From Bacteroidia bacterium (GTDB lineage: Bacteria > Bacteroidota > Bacteroidia > AKYH767-A > OLB10), in contig JAEUTH010000021.1 of NCBI GenBank assembly GCA_016788165.1, positions 1 to 64,000 on the forward strand: DNA of 64,000 nucleotides. Direction: 5' to 3'. Positions 46,798 to 54,507 of the stretch are shown one piece after another. A program made the position numbers and the translations under genes. Position 1 is the stretch's first letter; each line of letters starts with the position of its first letter. The notes under the pieces were generated by a model that made no database searches, had not been told where the DNA came from, and was given only the letters and a program-made list of their open reading frames with translations.

Positions 46798-47751
46798 CTA
46801 TTGGGTTTTAAAAAGAGAGTCTATAAAGGCTTCGCGGTTAAATACCTGTAAATCATCCATCTTTTCGCCAACACCAATGTATTTCACCGGTATCTTAAAC
46901 ATATCAGAAATGCCAATAACAACGCCACCTTTTGCTGTACCATCTAATTTGGTTAGGGCTAATGCATTTACTTCGGTAGCTGCTGTAAATTGTTTGGCTT
47001 GTTCAATTGCATTTTGCCCCGTACTTGCATCGAGTACTAAAAGAACTTCATGTGGTGCATCGGGCATCAGTTTTTGTAATACCCTTTTTATTTTACCCAA
47101 TTCATTCATTAATCCAACTTTATTGTGAAGTCGCCCGGCTGTATCAATTATAGCAACGTCATAATTTTTGCTTATGGCCGATTGCAGTGTATCGTATGCA
47201 ACTGAGGCGGGGTCGGCATTCATACCTTGCGATACAATTTCAACTCCTACACGGTTACTCCAAATGGTTAACTGATCAACAGCAGCCGCCCTAAAAGTAT
47301 CGGCAGCGCCAAGTAACACTTGATTGCCCTGGCTTTTAAATTGATGCGCTAACTTGCCTATGGTAGTAGTTTTACCCACACCGTTTACACCTACAACTAA
47401 AATAATGTATGGCTTTTTATTGGGGGTAAATGTATTCTCAATTCCTGTATCTGTTTCGCTTAGTAAATCAACTATTTCTTCTTTAAGCATTTGATTTAAT
47501 GCTTCACTGCCAATGTATTTGTCGCGTGCAACACGTTTTTGTATGCGTTCAATAATTTTTAAAGTAGTTGGCACGCCCACGTCTGACGACACTAAGACCT
47601 CTTCCAAATTGTCCAGCACTTCATCATCAATGGTTGTTTTACCAACTATGGCTTTCGAAACTCTGGTGAAAAAGTTTTCGCGTGTTTTTTCTAAGCCTTT
47701 ATCTAAAGTTTCTTTTTTCTCTTTAGAAAACAATTTGCTAAAAAAACTCAT
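46798..47751 (-). CDS. ftsY: Signal recognition particle receptor FtsY
   Basis: A 317-residue SRP-type GTPase. A short N-domain (about 20-95) precedes the G-domain. The P-loop GVNGVGKT is at residues 121-128, followed by the DTFRAAAVDQL insertion-box segment, DTAGRLHN (G3) and LTKLDGTAKGG (G4/G5). There is no long acidic A-domain as in Escherichia coli, which is usual here. Role: receives ribosome-nascent-chain-SRP complexes at the inner membrane. A terminator hairpin separates it from the upstream ribosomal operon. Confidence 0.97.
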   Translation of the reverse strand: MSFFSKLFSKEKKETLDKGLEKTRENFFTRVSKAIVGKTTIDDEVLDNLEEVLVSSDVGVPTTLKIIERIQKRVARDKYIGSEALNQMLKEEIVDLLSETDTGIENTFTPNKKPYIILVVGVNGVGKTTTIGKLAHQFKSQGNQVLLGAADTFRAAAVDQLTIWSNRVGVEIVSQGMNADPASVAYDTLQSAISKNYDVAIIDTAGRLHNKVGLMNELGKIKRVLQKLMPDAPHEVLLVLDASTGQNAIEQAKQFTAATEVNALALTKLDGTAKGGVVIGISDMFKIPVKYIGVGEKMDDLQVFNREAFIDSLFKTQ

Positions 47752-47800
47752 AGGATTACTTATAATTAATTTAATGGTTGTGGAGAGGCTAAAAACAAAA

Positions 47801-47830
47801 AAAGCCTCCTACGATATCGCAAGAAGCTTT
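47801..47830 (-). terminator. Terminator of the rpmB-rpmG-DUF4295 operon
   Basis: On the minus strand AAAGC...GCTTT arms enclose inner pairs around CGATATCG, with a few mismatches, followed by a T-rich run. It lies 20 bases past the DUF4295 stop and upstream of ftsY. Confidence 0.6.
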
Positions 47831-47850
47831 ATTACATTTTAGCTTTAAAA

Positions 47851-48003
47851 TTATTTTTCTTTCAAAAAATCTTTAATGTGGTCATTGTGTACCACTTCTT
47901 CTTTAAAAGCATATGAGCCTGATGGGTTTTTAACCATCTTAATCACTTTCGAAAATTCTTTGCCTTTACCGGATTTAAGTGTTGCCACTACTTTCTTTGC
48001 CAT
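47851..48003 (-). CDS. DUF4295 small basic protein
   Basis: A 50-residue, Lys-rich protein translated from the ATG complementary to 48001-48003. It begins MAKKVVATLKSGKGKEF and ends DHIKDFLKEK. It matches by eye the DUF4295 family, which is largely confined to Bacteroidota and sits next to rpmG and rpmB. Inference: a ribosome-associated small protein, given the company of two ribosomal-protein genes 32 and 256 bases away, but no function is proven. It ends before a terminator, so it is the last gene of the operon. Confidence 0.88.
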   Translation of the reverse strand: MAKKVVATLKSGKGKEFSKVIKMVKNPSGSYAFKEEVVHNDHIKDFLKEK

Positions 48004-48035
48004 GCTTGGTGCTTATTTTGAGTTATAAAATCAGA

Positions 48036-48218
48036 TTACTTAATTTCTTTATGTACAGTCATTTTCTTTAAAACCGGATTGTACTTTTTAAGTTCTAAAC
48101 GCTCGGGGTTATTTTTTTTGTTTTTAGTAGTAATGTATCTTGAAGTGCCTGCAACACCACTGTTTTTATGTTCGGTGCATTCCATTATCACTTGAATTCT
48201 GTTGCCTTTCTTTGCCAT
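48036..48218 (-). CDS. rpmG: 50S ribosomal protein L33
   Basis: A 60-residue ribosomal protein starting [17 protein letters not shown], with the characteristic [12 protein letters not shown] segment and a C-terminal [16 protein letters not shown]. Only one Cys is present, so it is the zinc-free form. The gene lies between rpmB (42-base gap) and the DUF4295 gene (32-base gap), all minus strand. Confidence 0.97.
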   Translation of the reverse strand: MAKKGNRIQVIMECTEHKNSGVAGTSRYITTKNKKNNPERLELKKYNPVLKKMTVHKEIK

Positions 48219-48259
48219 CGTTTTTACTTGTTAATCGTTTTCATTAAATACCGTAATAA

Positions 48260-48493
48260 TTATAAACTGCCTTTACGGATGGCTTTATCTATTGCCGCAC
48301 TGATACCTAACTTATTGATGGTGCGTAATGCTGAAGTAGATACCTTAAGTCTGATATATTCGCCTGTTTCGGGAATGAAAAACTTTTTTGTTTGCAAGTT
48401 CGGATTAAACCTGCGTTTTGTTTTGCGGTTCGAAAACGAAACACTGTTACCAACAATAGATGTTTTACCGGTTAAGTCACAAATCTTTGACAT
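48260..48493 (-). CDS. rpmB: 50S ribosomal protein L28
   Basis: A 77-residue ribosomal protein. The start is the ATG complementary to 48491-48493 (MSKICDLTGKTS), which is the family start; a longer frame upstream is not used. The NRKTKRRFNPNLQTK and LKVSTSALRTI segments are diagnostic. It is the first gene of rpmB-rpmG-DUF4295. Confidence 0.97.
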   Translation of the reverse strand: MSKICDLTGKTSIVGNSVSFSNRKTKRRFNPNLQTKKFFIPETGEYIRLKVSTSALRTINKLGISAAIDKAIRKGSL

Positions 48494-48877
48494 AATGTTA
48501 TTTTTAATTTTAACGGGGTGCAAATATATTCTTTTTTGTTTTCCAAAAAACAAAATTCTTGCAGTTATTCATATTGCATTGTTAATACCTTTTTATTCAA
48601 CTGTGGCACATGCTTTTGGCCTGTAAATCTTATTTGCCAGTTTAATAATTAGTTATTCTGCCATTTTTATTTTGTACCAATAGACTTAAAAAAATGAATA
48701 AGATGCCAAACAAACACTCTGTTTGTCAACTTGAGGTTTCACTCAAAGCATTGAAAAAATTACGTAAGCTTGGCTTGGAAGAACATGTATGTTAACATGA
48801 ACGTGTTGGTAATTAGCGTACAAGCTTTAAAGCAAGCAATTTAATATCGGTAATTTTATAACGTTAAAAATTTATTT
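48494..48877. other. Intergenic region between divergent rpmB operon and MBL-fold gene
   Basis: A 384-base AT-rich stretch that must hold both promoters. It contains small hairpins (for example CAAACACTCTGTTTG near 48711) and a 33-codon frame, 48694-48795, with peptide MNKMPNKHSVCQLEVSLKAL near its start and a basic helix after. That frame has no support beyond being open and is not annotated as a gene. I see no tRNA or known RNA fold. Confidence 0.5.
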
Positions 48878-49558
48878 ATGCAAGTAACGTATTACGGCCA
48901 TTCCTGTTTTTTAACTGAAATTAATGGTGCACGTATTTTATTCGATCCTTTTATTACGCCCAATGAACTGGCAAAACATATAGATATTAACAACATTCGT
49001 TGCGATTATATACTAATTTCTCACGGCCATTTTGATCATTTAATTGATGCCGAAGTAATTGCCAAGCAAACCGGTGCATTATTGGTTAGCAATTGGGAAA
49101 TTGTAAATTGGTACATAAAAAAAGGTGTTACCAATACGCACCCCATGAATATAGGAGGCCATTGGATGTTTGATTTTGGGAAGGTAAAATGTATAAATGC
49201 AGTTCATAGCAGCTCCATGCCCGATGGTAGTTATGGTGGTCAGGCAATGGGTTTTTTAATTGAGACACCTGAAGGAAATTTTTACTACTCGGGCGATACA
49301 GCATTAAATTACGATATGAAACTGATAGGGGAGTTTAAAACGATGGATGTGGTTTTTTTGCCCATTGGCAATAATTTTACCATGGGTGTTGATAATGCCA
49401 TAATTGCTTCTGACTTTATTAACTGTGATCATGTTGTTGGGCTTCACTACGATACTTTTGGATACATAACTATAAATCATGACGAAGCTGTTGAGAAATT
49501 TGATGCTGCCGGTAAAAAACTACACCTTATACCTATTGGAAACACCATTGAAATATAA
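48878..49558 (+). CDS. UPF0173-family metal-dependent hydrolase (MBL fold)
   Basis: A 226-residue metallo-beta-lactamase-fold protein. The metal site motif HGHFDH is at residues 49-54, and further metal-binding His/Asp residues appear in INAVHSSSMPDGS, YSGDTAL and VGLHYDTF. The length and the short form without a lactamase N-terminal extension match the UPF0173/YtkL family. Substrate unknown. No operon partner: the next gene begins 149 bases downstream. Confidence 0.92.
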   Translation: MQVTYYGHSCFLTEINGARILFDPFITPNELAKHIDINNIRCDYILISHGHFDHLIDAEVIAKQTGALLVSNWEIVNWYIKKGVTNTHPMNIGGHWMFDFGKVKCINAVHSSSMPDGSYGGQAMGFLIETPEGNFYYSGDTALNYDMKLIGEFKTMDVVFLPIGNNFTMGVDNAIIASDFINCDHVVGLHYDTFGYITINHDEAVEKFDAAGKKLHLIPIGNTIEI

Positions 49559-49707
49559 TTGTTAAAAACTAAATTATGAAATCCATTTGCGTTAAAAACC
49601 TTTGTTGCTACATGTTTTGGGGTGTTTTAGCATTTGAGCTAATCTAATTGTGTTTTAAAGTACACATGTATAATTGTAAATTGCCGGCCCATTTTAAAAA
49701 TCAAACC

Positions 49708-50256
49708 ATGCATAAGCATCCATTTAGAAAAATAACCGTTTTAGCCGGTATATGTTGCATTTTATTGAGTGCATGTAAAAAGGCGGAGTATTATCAACTT
49801 TCGCAAGAGGAACAGGATGAGTGGAGCACCTATGGGGCTAACCAAAGCTTTAACTTTATTTCAACCCAAGGTAATTTAATTCCTTATAAAAGCGGAGGCT
49901 TGTATCGCGCCTACCATCAAAGCGGTGATTTATATGAAGAGTACTTATATACTGCCATCAATAGAACCGATACAAGTATTGAAAGTAATGTAGGTGGTGT
50001 TTTTATTGATAAAAAGGCATCAGGTATAGAAGTGAAAGTTGGTTTACCTAATTTCTATAAAAATGTGAAAATCAATGGTTTGCAACAAACCATACAAAGC
50101 ATTAACGGCAAAAACTACCCGGATGTTTACATATTAGTTGCCGACCCGTTACAAACCGACAGCATACATAATATTGATTCGATATTTTACTCAAAGGCAT
50201 ACGGTTTCCTTAAGTACACGGACATCTATGGCGAAACTTACACAATCACACAATAA
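49708..50256 (+). CDS. Hypothetical lipoprotein
   Basis: A 182-residue protein. The frame opens at 49648, but the ATG at 49708 gives a lipoprotein signal peptide (about 22 residues, LLSAC lipobox) directly after a basic N-terminus. The mature part is beta-rich with NKKASG/IEVKVGLPNF type strands and one DIYGETYTIT end. No family recognised. Being a lipoprotein, it is probably at the outer membrane; Bacteroidota place many such proteins on the surface. It is followed by parA after 23 bases. Confidence 0.6.
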   Translation: MHKHPFRKITVLAGICCILLSACKKAEYYQLSQEEQDEWSTYGANQSFNFISTQGNLIPYKSGGLYRAYHQSGDLYEEYLYTAINRTDTSIESNVGGVFIDKKASGIEVKVGLPNFYKNVKINGLQQTIQSINGKNYPDVYILVADPLQTDSIHNIDSIFYSKAYGFLKYTDIYGETYTITQ

Positions 50257-50279
50257 TCAAACTTAATAATTAAAAAACT

Positions 50280-51116
50280 ATGTCGAAAGTTATTGCCATT
50301 GCAAACCAAAAAGGAGGTGTAGGTAAAACTACTACTGCAATAAACCTGGCTGCTTCACTAGCGGTACTCGAATACAAAACGCTTTTGGTTGATTGCGATC
50401 CGCAGGCTAATGCTACCTCTGGAGTAGGCTTTGATCCACGTAATATAAAAACGAGTATTTACGAGTGCATTATCAATGACATAAAACCAATGGATATTAT
50501 ACTCGAAACCAAAACGCCAAATTTATACTTGTTGCCATCGCATATTGACTTGGTAGGTGCTGAAATTGAAATGATAAATATGCCCAATCGCGAGCGTATG
50601 ATGAAACAATCGTTAGATAGCATGAAAGATGAGTTTGATTTTATCATTTTAGATTGTTCGCCATCGTTGGGTTTGATCACCATAAATTGTTTGGTTGCAG
50701 CCGACTCAGTTATGATTCCGGTGCAGTGCGAATATTTTGCTTTAGAAGGCTTAGGCAAATTACTTAACACCATTAAAATAGTGCAGAACCGGCTTAATGT
50801 AAATTTAGCTATCGAAGGTATTTTACTAACTATGTATGATGTACGTCTTCGATTATCAAACCAGGTTGTTGAAGAAGTTAAAACGCATTTTCAAACCATG
50901 GTTTTCGATACAATTATACAACGTAATACCAAATTGGGTGAAGCCCCGAGCTATGGCGAATCAATAATTATGTTTGATGCCGAAAGCAAAGGTGCTATCA
51001 ATTACCTAAACCTTGCCCGCGAAGTGCTTCAAAAAAATAATCTGACAGCCATTCCAAATCGCGACAAAATTTTGTCTGCTGAAAATAGAAACCCTATTGA
51101 TTTATCGCTAAACTAA
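50280..51116 (+). CDS. parA: Chromosome-partitioning ATPase ParA/Soj
   Basis: A 278-residue MinD/ParA-type ATPase. The deviant Walker A KGGVGKTT lies at residues 11-18, with ASSDCDPQANATSG-type switch and LDCSPSLGLIT. The small size, with no N-terminal DNA-binding domain, marks the chromosomal Soj type. With ParB and parS it segregates origins. parB starts 22 bases downstream, followed by DUF5683, dapB and lepB, an arrangement common in Bacteroidota. I looked for parS-like palindromes and saw none nearby. Confidence 0.96.
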   Translation: MSKVIAIANQKGGVGKTTTAINLAASLAVLEYKTLLVDCDPQANATSGVGFDPRNIKTSIYECIINDIKPMDIILETKTPNLYLLPSHIDLVGAEIEMINMPNRERMMKQSLDSMKDEFDFIILDCSPSLGLITINCLVAADSVMIPVQCEYFALEGLGKLLNTIKIVQNRLNVNLAIEGILLTMYDVRLRLSNQVVEEVKTHFQTMVFDTIIQRNTKLGEAPSYGESIIMFDAESKGAINYLNLAREVLQKNNLTAIPNRDKILSAENRNPIDLSLN

Positions 51117-51138
51117 TTAGCAACGTTTACCATCCAAA

Positions 51139-52026
51139 ATGACTAAGAAAACTGCTTTAGGCAAAGGATTAAGTGCCCTGCTCGAAAACACTGCAACCGA
51201 TATTACCCATAATGCCAATATGGGCGACATAGCTGCGGTTGCAGGTGCTATTTCAAATATTGATATAAGAAAAATTGAAGCCAATCCTTTTCAACCACGT
51301 ACCGAATTTGACGAAACCGCATTAAAAGAACTTTCGGCTTCGATAAAACAGCAAGGTATTATACAACCCATTACCGTTCGTAAAATGGGTTATGACAAGT
51401 ATCAGATAATTTCAGGCGAAAGACGATATAGGGCATCGCTTTTAGCCGGTATAGAATCGTTACCGGCTTATGTACGTATAGCAGATGATCAGGCAATGCT
51501 TGAGATGGCTTTGGTTGAAAACATCCAACGCGAAAACCTGAATGCATTAGAAGTTGCCATCAGCTACAAACGGTTAATAGATGAATGCCATATTTCGCAA
51601 GAAATGTTAGCTGACAAAGTAGGCAAGGAGCGAAGCACCGTAACCAATTATTTGCGCTTACTAAAATTACCACCGCAAATCCAACTGGCCATTAAGGAAT
51701 CGAAAATAACAATGGGGCATGCCCGCGCCTTAATTAATGTAAATGATGTAGTAATGCAGCTACAGCTTTTTAATGAAATTTTAAATAATGGTTTATCGGT
51801 TCGTAAAGCCGAAGAGTTGGTGCGCAATACAAACAAAGTTGCAAAACCAAAAAGTACACAAGCTGCGCTTTCGCCTGATTTAAAAAGCGTTCAAGATAAG
51901 TTGTCATCTTTGTACGAAACCCGTGTAACCTTTACTAATGGTAAAAAAGGTTCAGGTAAAATAGTAATTAACTACTACTCAAACGAAGACCTGACCCGCA
52001 TTATCGAAATGCTCGATTACGAGTAA
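51139..52026 (+). CDS. parB: ParB/Spo0J chromosome-partitioning protein
   Basis: A 295-residue protein. The N-terminus TKKTALGKGLSALL is the ParA-contact region. The CTPase/ParB nuclease-fold segment contains NPFQPRTEFDE, the ISGERRYRASLLAGI block with GERR (the CTP-binding motif) and ALVENIQRENLNALE. A helix-turn-helix with GKERSTVTNYLRLLKLP follows, and a C-terminal dimerisation region closes it. Binds parS and spreads as a CTP-dependent clamp. Its stop overlaps the next start by one base (TAATG). Confidence 0.97.
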   Translation: MTKKTALGKGLSALLENTATDITHNANMGDIAAVAGAISNIDIRKIEANPFQPRTEFDETALKELSASIKQQGIIQPITVRKMGYDKYQIISGERRYRASLLAGIESLPAYVRIADDQAMLEMALVENIQRENLNALEVAISYKRLIDECHISQEMLADKVGKERSTVTNYLRLLKLPPQIQLAIKESKITMGHARALINVNDVVMQLQLFNEILNNGLSVRKAEELVRNTNKVAKPKSTQAALSPDLKSVQDKLSSLYETRVTFTNGKKGSGKIVINYYSNEDLTRIIEMLDYE

Positions 52027-52601
52027 TGAATCGCGCTGCAATATTAAGTTTGAAATCAATGCGCTTTAAAGTTAAAGCCGCATTATTTTTTTTTCTGGCA
52101 TTCAGTAATACATCCGAAGCACAATCAGTTTCAAGTATTGATAGCCTTGAGTTTATGCACTCGCCAAGTAAAGCCGCACTTAGGTCGGCAATTTTGCCGG
52201 GTTTAGGTCAGGCATACAACAATAAATATTGGAAAATACCAGTTATTTATGCCGGTGCAGCTACACTGGGTTATTTTATATATTTTAATAACAACCAATA
52301 CCAACGTTATAAAGAGGCCTACATCTACCGGTTAGATAACGACCCTTCAACAATTGATGAGTTTGAGCAATTGGGCTTGCAACCTGAAGATATTAAAGCA
52401 CAAAAAGACTATTGGCGCAGGAACCGCGATTTGTGCATTATAGGCATGGGCGCTTTATATACTTTAAATATTATTGATGCTTATGTTGATGCACATTTGT
52501 TTTATTTTAATGTAGCCGAAAAAATAAGCATGCAGGTTACACCTTATGCCGGTTTTAATCAAGTAGCTTATACAGGTATTAATTTAAATTTCAAATTCTG
52601 A
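52026..52601 (+). CDS. DUF5683 family protein, predicted outer-envelope
   Basis: A 191-residue protein. The first ATG overlaps the parB stop; a second in-frame Met at 52059 (MRFKVKAALFFFLAF) also gives a good signal peptide ending SEAQ, and either start is possible. The mature part has the family motif SKAALRSAILPGLGQAYNNKYWK followed by a hydrophobic segment (IPVIYAGAATLGYFIYF) and a Tyr-rich loop, then another hydrophobic stretch near IIGMGALYTLNIIDAYVDAHL. Family members sit between parB and dapB in many Bacteroidota. Function is unknown. Confidence 0.85.
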   Translation: MNRAAILSLKSMRFKVKAALFFFLAFSNTSEAQSVSSIDSLEFMHSPSKAALRSAILPGLGQAYNNKYWKIPVIYAGAATLGYFIYFNNNQYQRYKEAYIYRLDNDPSTIDEFEQLGLQPEDIKAQKDYWRRNRDLCIIGMGALYTLNIIDAYVDAHLFYFNVAEKISMQVTPYAGFNQVAYTGINLNFKF

Positions 52602-52605
52602 TTCT

Positions 52606-53319
52606 ATGAAAATCGGACTGATTGGCTACGGAAAAATGGGGCAAATTATTGGTACCCTTGCCGAAAAACAAAACCATGAAATTGTTTTAAAAATAAATTC
52701 TGCAAACAGTAACCTGCTCAATCATGATTGGCTTAAGCAATGTGATGTATGTATCGAATTTTCAACCCCACAAACAGTAGTAAAAAATATTGTAGCCTGT
52801 TTCGAAGCCCATGTTCCTGTGGTTTGCGGCACTACCGGTTGGTACGAAACTTTGCCCGAATTAGCTGCCAGTTATAAAGATTCAACTTTATTTTATGCCT
52901 CAAATTTTAGTATAGGTGTAAACTTAATGTTTGCCATAAATAAGTTTATGGCCGGGCTTATGCATACACAAGCGAGTTATAAAGTAAGCATGCAGGAAAT
53001 ACATCACCTACAAAAAAAAGATATGCCAAGCGGTACTGCTATAACGTTAGCGCAAGATGTGTTGGTTGCTTATAAAGAATTAAACGGATTTGGTATCACC
53101 CCTGATAAAAGCAAACTTGTTATAGATTGTGTGCGTGCCGAAGGTGTTATAGGAACACATCTGGTACAATATCAATCAGAAATTGACGAAATAACCTTAT
53201 CACATAAAGCATTTAACAGACAAGGTTTTGCCGAAGGCGCTTTATTAGCTGCCAATTGGATTTTTGGTAAAAAAGGATTTTTTACGATGCAGGATATGCT
53301 GCATTTAAATTTACGTTAA
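52606..53319 (+). CDS. dapB: 4-hydroxy-tetrahydrodipicolinate reductase
   Basis: A 237-residue enzyme. An NAD(P)-binding motif GYGKMG is near residues 7-12, the GTTGWYE loop is in the middle, and the substrate site EIHHLQKKDMPSGTA includes the catalytic His-His and Lys. Role: second step of the DAP branch, supplying lysine and the peptidoglycan diaminopimelate. It is co-transcribed after DUF5683 (4-base gap), and lepB lies 80 bases on. It is slightly shorter than the 270 residues usual for enterobacterial DapB, normal for this phylum. Confidence 0.95.
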   Translation: MKIGLIGYGKMGQIIGTLAEKQNHEIVLKINSANSNLLNHDWLKQCDVCIEFSTPQTVVKNIVACFEAHVPVVCGTTGWYETLPELAASYKDSTLFYASNFSIGVNLMFAINKFMAGLMHTQASYKVSMQEIHHLQKKDMPSGTAITLAQDVLVAYKELNGFGITPDKSKLVIDCVRAEGVIGTHLVQYQSEIDEITLSHKAFNRQGFAEGALLAANWIFGKKGFFTMQDMLHLNLR

Positions 53320-53399
53320 CCGCGTAACCCTGTTAACTAAATTAACTCCATATTGCAAGCCCCACTTTTAATTAACTGTTATTGTAACTGTTACACTAT

Positions 53400-54503
53400 A
53401 TGTTTTCAAACAAAGAAAAAACCAAGAAACCAAAGAGTAAAGCACGCGAATGGTTTGATGCCATTATTTTTGCCGTAGTTGCTGCTACTTTAATCCGTAC
53501 TTTTTTGCTCGAAGCTTTTACCATACCTACACCAAGTATGGAAGAGACACTTATGGTTGGCGATTTTTTATTCGTAAGCAAGGTTAATTATGGGCCACGC
53601 ATACCACAAACTCCGCTTTCATTACCTTTTGTACATAATGAAATTTTAGGCTTTAAATCATATAGCGAGGCTATAAAATTAGATTACAAGCGACTGCCGG
53701 GCTTCGCTACCATTAAAAATAACGACATTGTTGTATTTAATTACCCGGGTATGCCGGGCGAACCGGATGATACACGCCCTGTTGATAAGAAAACACACTA
53801 TATTAAACGATGCATTGCCATTGCAGGCGATAGCATAAAAATAATTGATGGTGAAGTGTATGTAAACGGCAAACCCAGCCAATTTCCTAAACGCGCACAA
53901 AAAATTTACAGAGTTTATTCAAGAGCCTTTATGTTTGATGAAAGTACTTTGTATAACCTGGGTATTACAAACTGGGACATGCAACAGTTTAATGATAATA
54001 TTTTAATGCTTACACCCGATGCTGCTGTTCAATTAACGCAGTTGCCAAATATTGATAGTGTGGTGGCTGTGTTTCAACCAAAGGAGTATCCTGATAGCCG
54101 TATTTTTTGTTATGATTCCTTACACTTATATAATGGCGATAATTTTGGATCTATTTATGTACCAAAGGCAGGCGATGTTGTTCCTATAAACAGTGCAACA
54201 TATAGCATTTATAAACGTGCCATTACTGCCTACGAACACAACAGTTTAGAAGAGAAAGCTGGCAAGTATTATATTAATGGCAAAGAAATTACAAGCTATA
54301 CTTTTAAAATGAATTATTACTTTATGATGGGTGATAACAGGTATAACTCATTAGATTGCAGGTACTGGGGTTTTGTGCCCGAGGATCATGTTACGGGCAA
54401 AGCGGTTTTTGTATGGCTCAGTTTAGATTATGATGCAGACTGGCTACATAAAATCAGATGGAACAGATTGTTTAGATTTATACACTGGGGATCGGAGGTT
54501 TAG
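53400..54503 (+). CDS. lepB: Signal peptidase I
   Basis: A 367-residue membrane protease. A TM helix (about 19-38) precedes the catalytic Ser46 in TIPTPSMEETL. Lys136 lies in HYIKRCIAIAGD, and the GDNRYNSLDCRYWGFV box is intact near 315. It is longer than typical enzymes because of an insertion of about 120 residues between the Lys box and the GDNR box. It removes signal peptides from secreted proteins, fitting the many signal-bearing genes in this window. The first helix has no second TM, which is also common here. It converges with the sulfatase gene with a 4-base gap. Confidence 0.96.
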   Translation: MFSNKEKTKKPKSKAREWFDAIIFAVVAATLIRTFLLEAFTIPTPSMEETLMVGDFLFVSKVNYGPRIPQTPLSLPFVHNEILGFKSYSEAIKLDYKRLPGFATIKNNDIVVFNYPGMPGEPDDTRPVDKKTHYIKRCIAIAGDSIKIIDGEVYVNGKPSQFPKRAQKIYRVYSRAFMFDESTLYNLGITNWDMQQFNDNILMLTPDAAVQLTQLPNIDSVVAVFQPKEYPDSRIFCYDSLHLYNGDNFGSIYVPKAGDVVPINSATYSIYKRAITAYEHNSLEEKAGKYYINGKEITSYTFKMNYYFMMGDNRYNSLDCRYWGFVPEDHVTGKAVFVWLSLDYDADWLHKIRWNRLFRFIHWGSEV

Positions 54504-54507
54504 CCCA

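Noticed and set aside
48694-48795. 33-codon frame upstream of the MBL-fold gene
   Set aside because: Open and helical in character but with no conserved match or clear ribosome-binding site; too short to support.
50257-52026. parS sites near parAB
   Set aside because: No 14-16 base palindrome resembling the TGTTTCACGTGAAACA class was seen in or near the genes.
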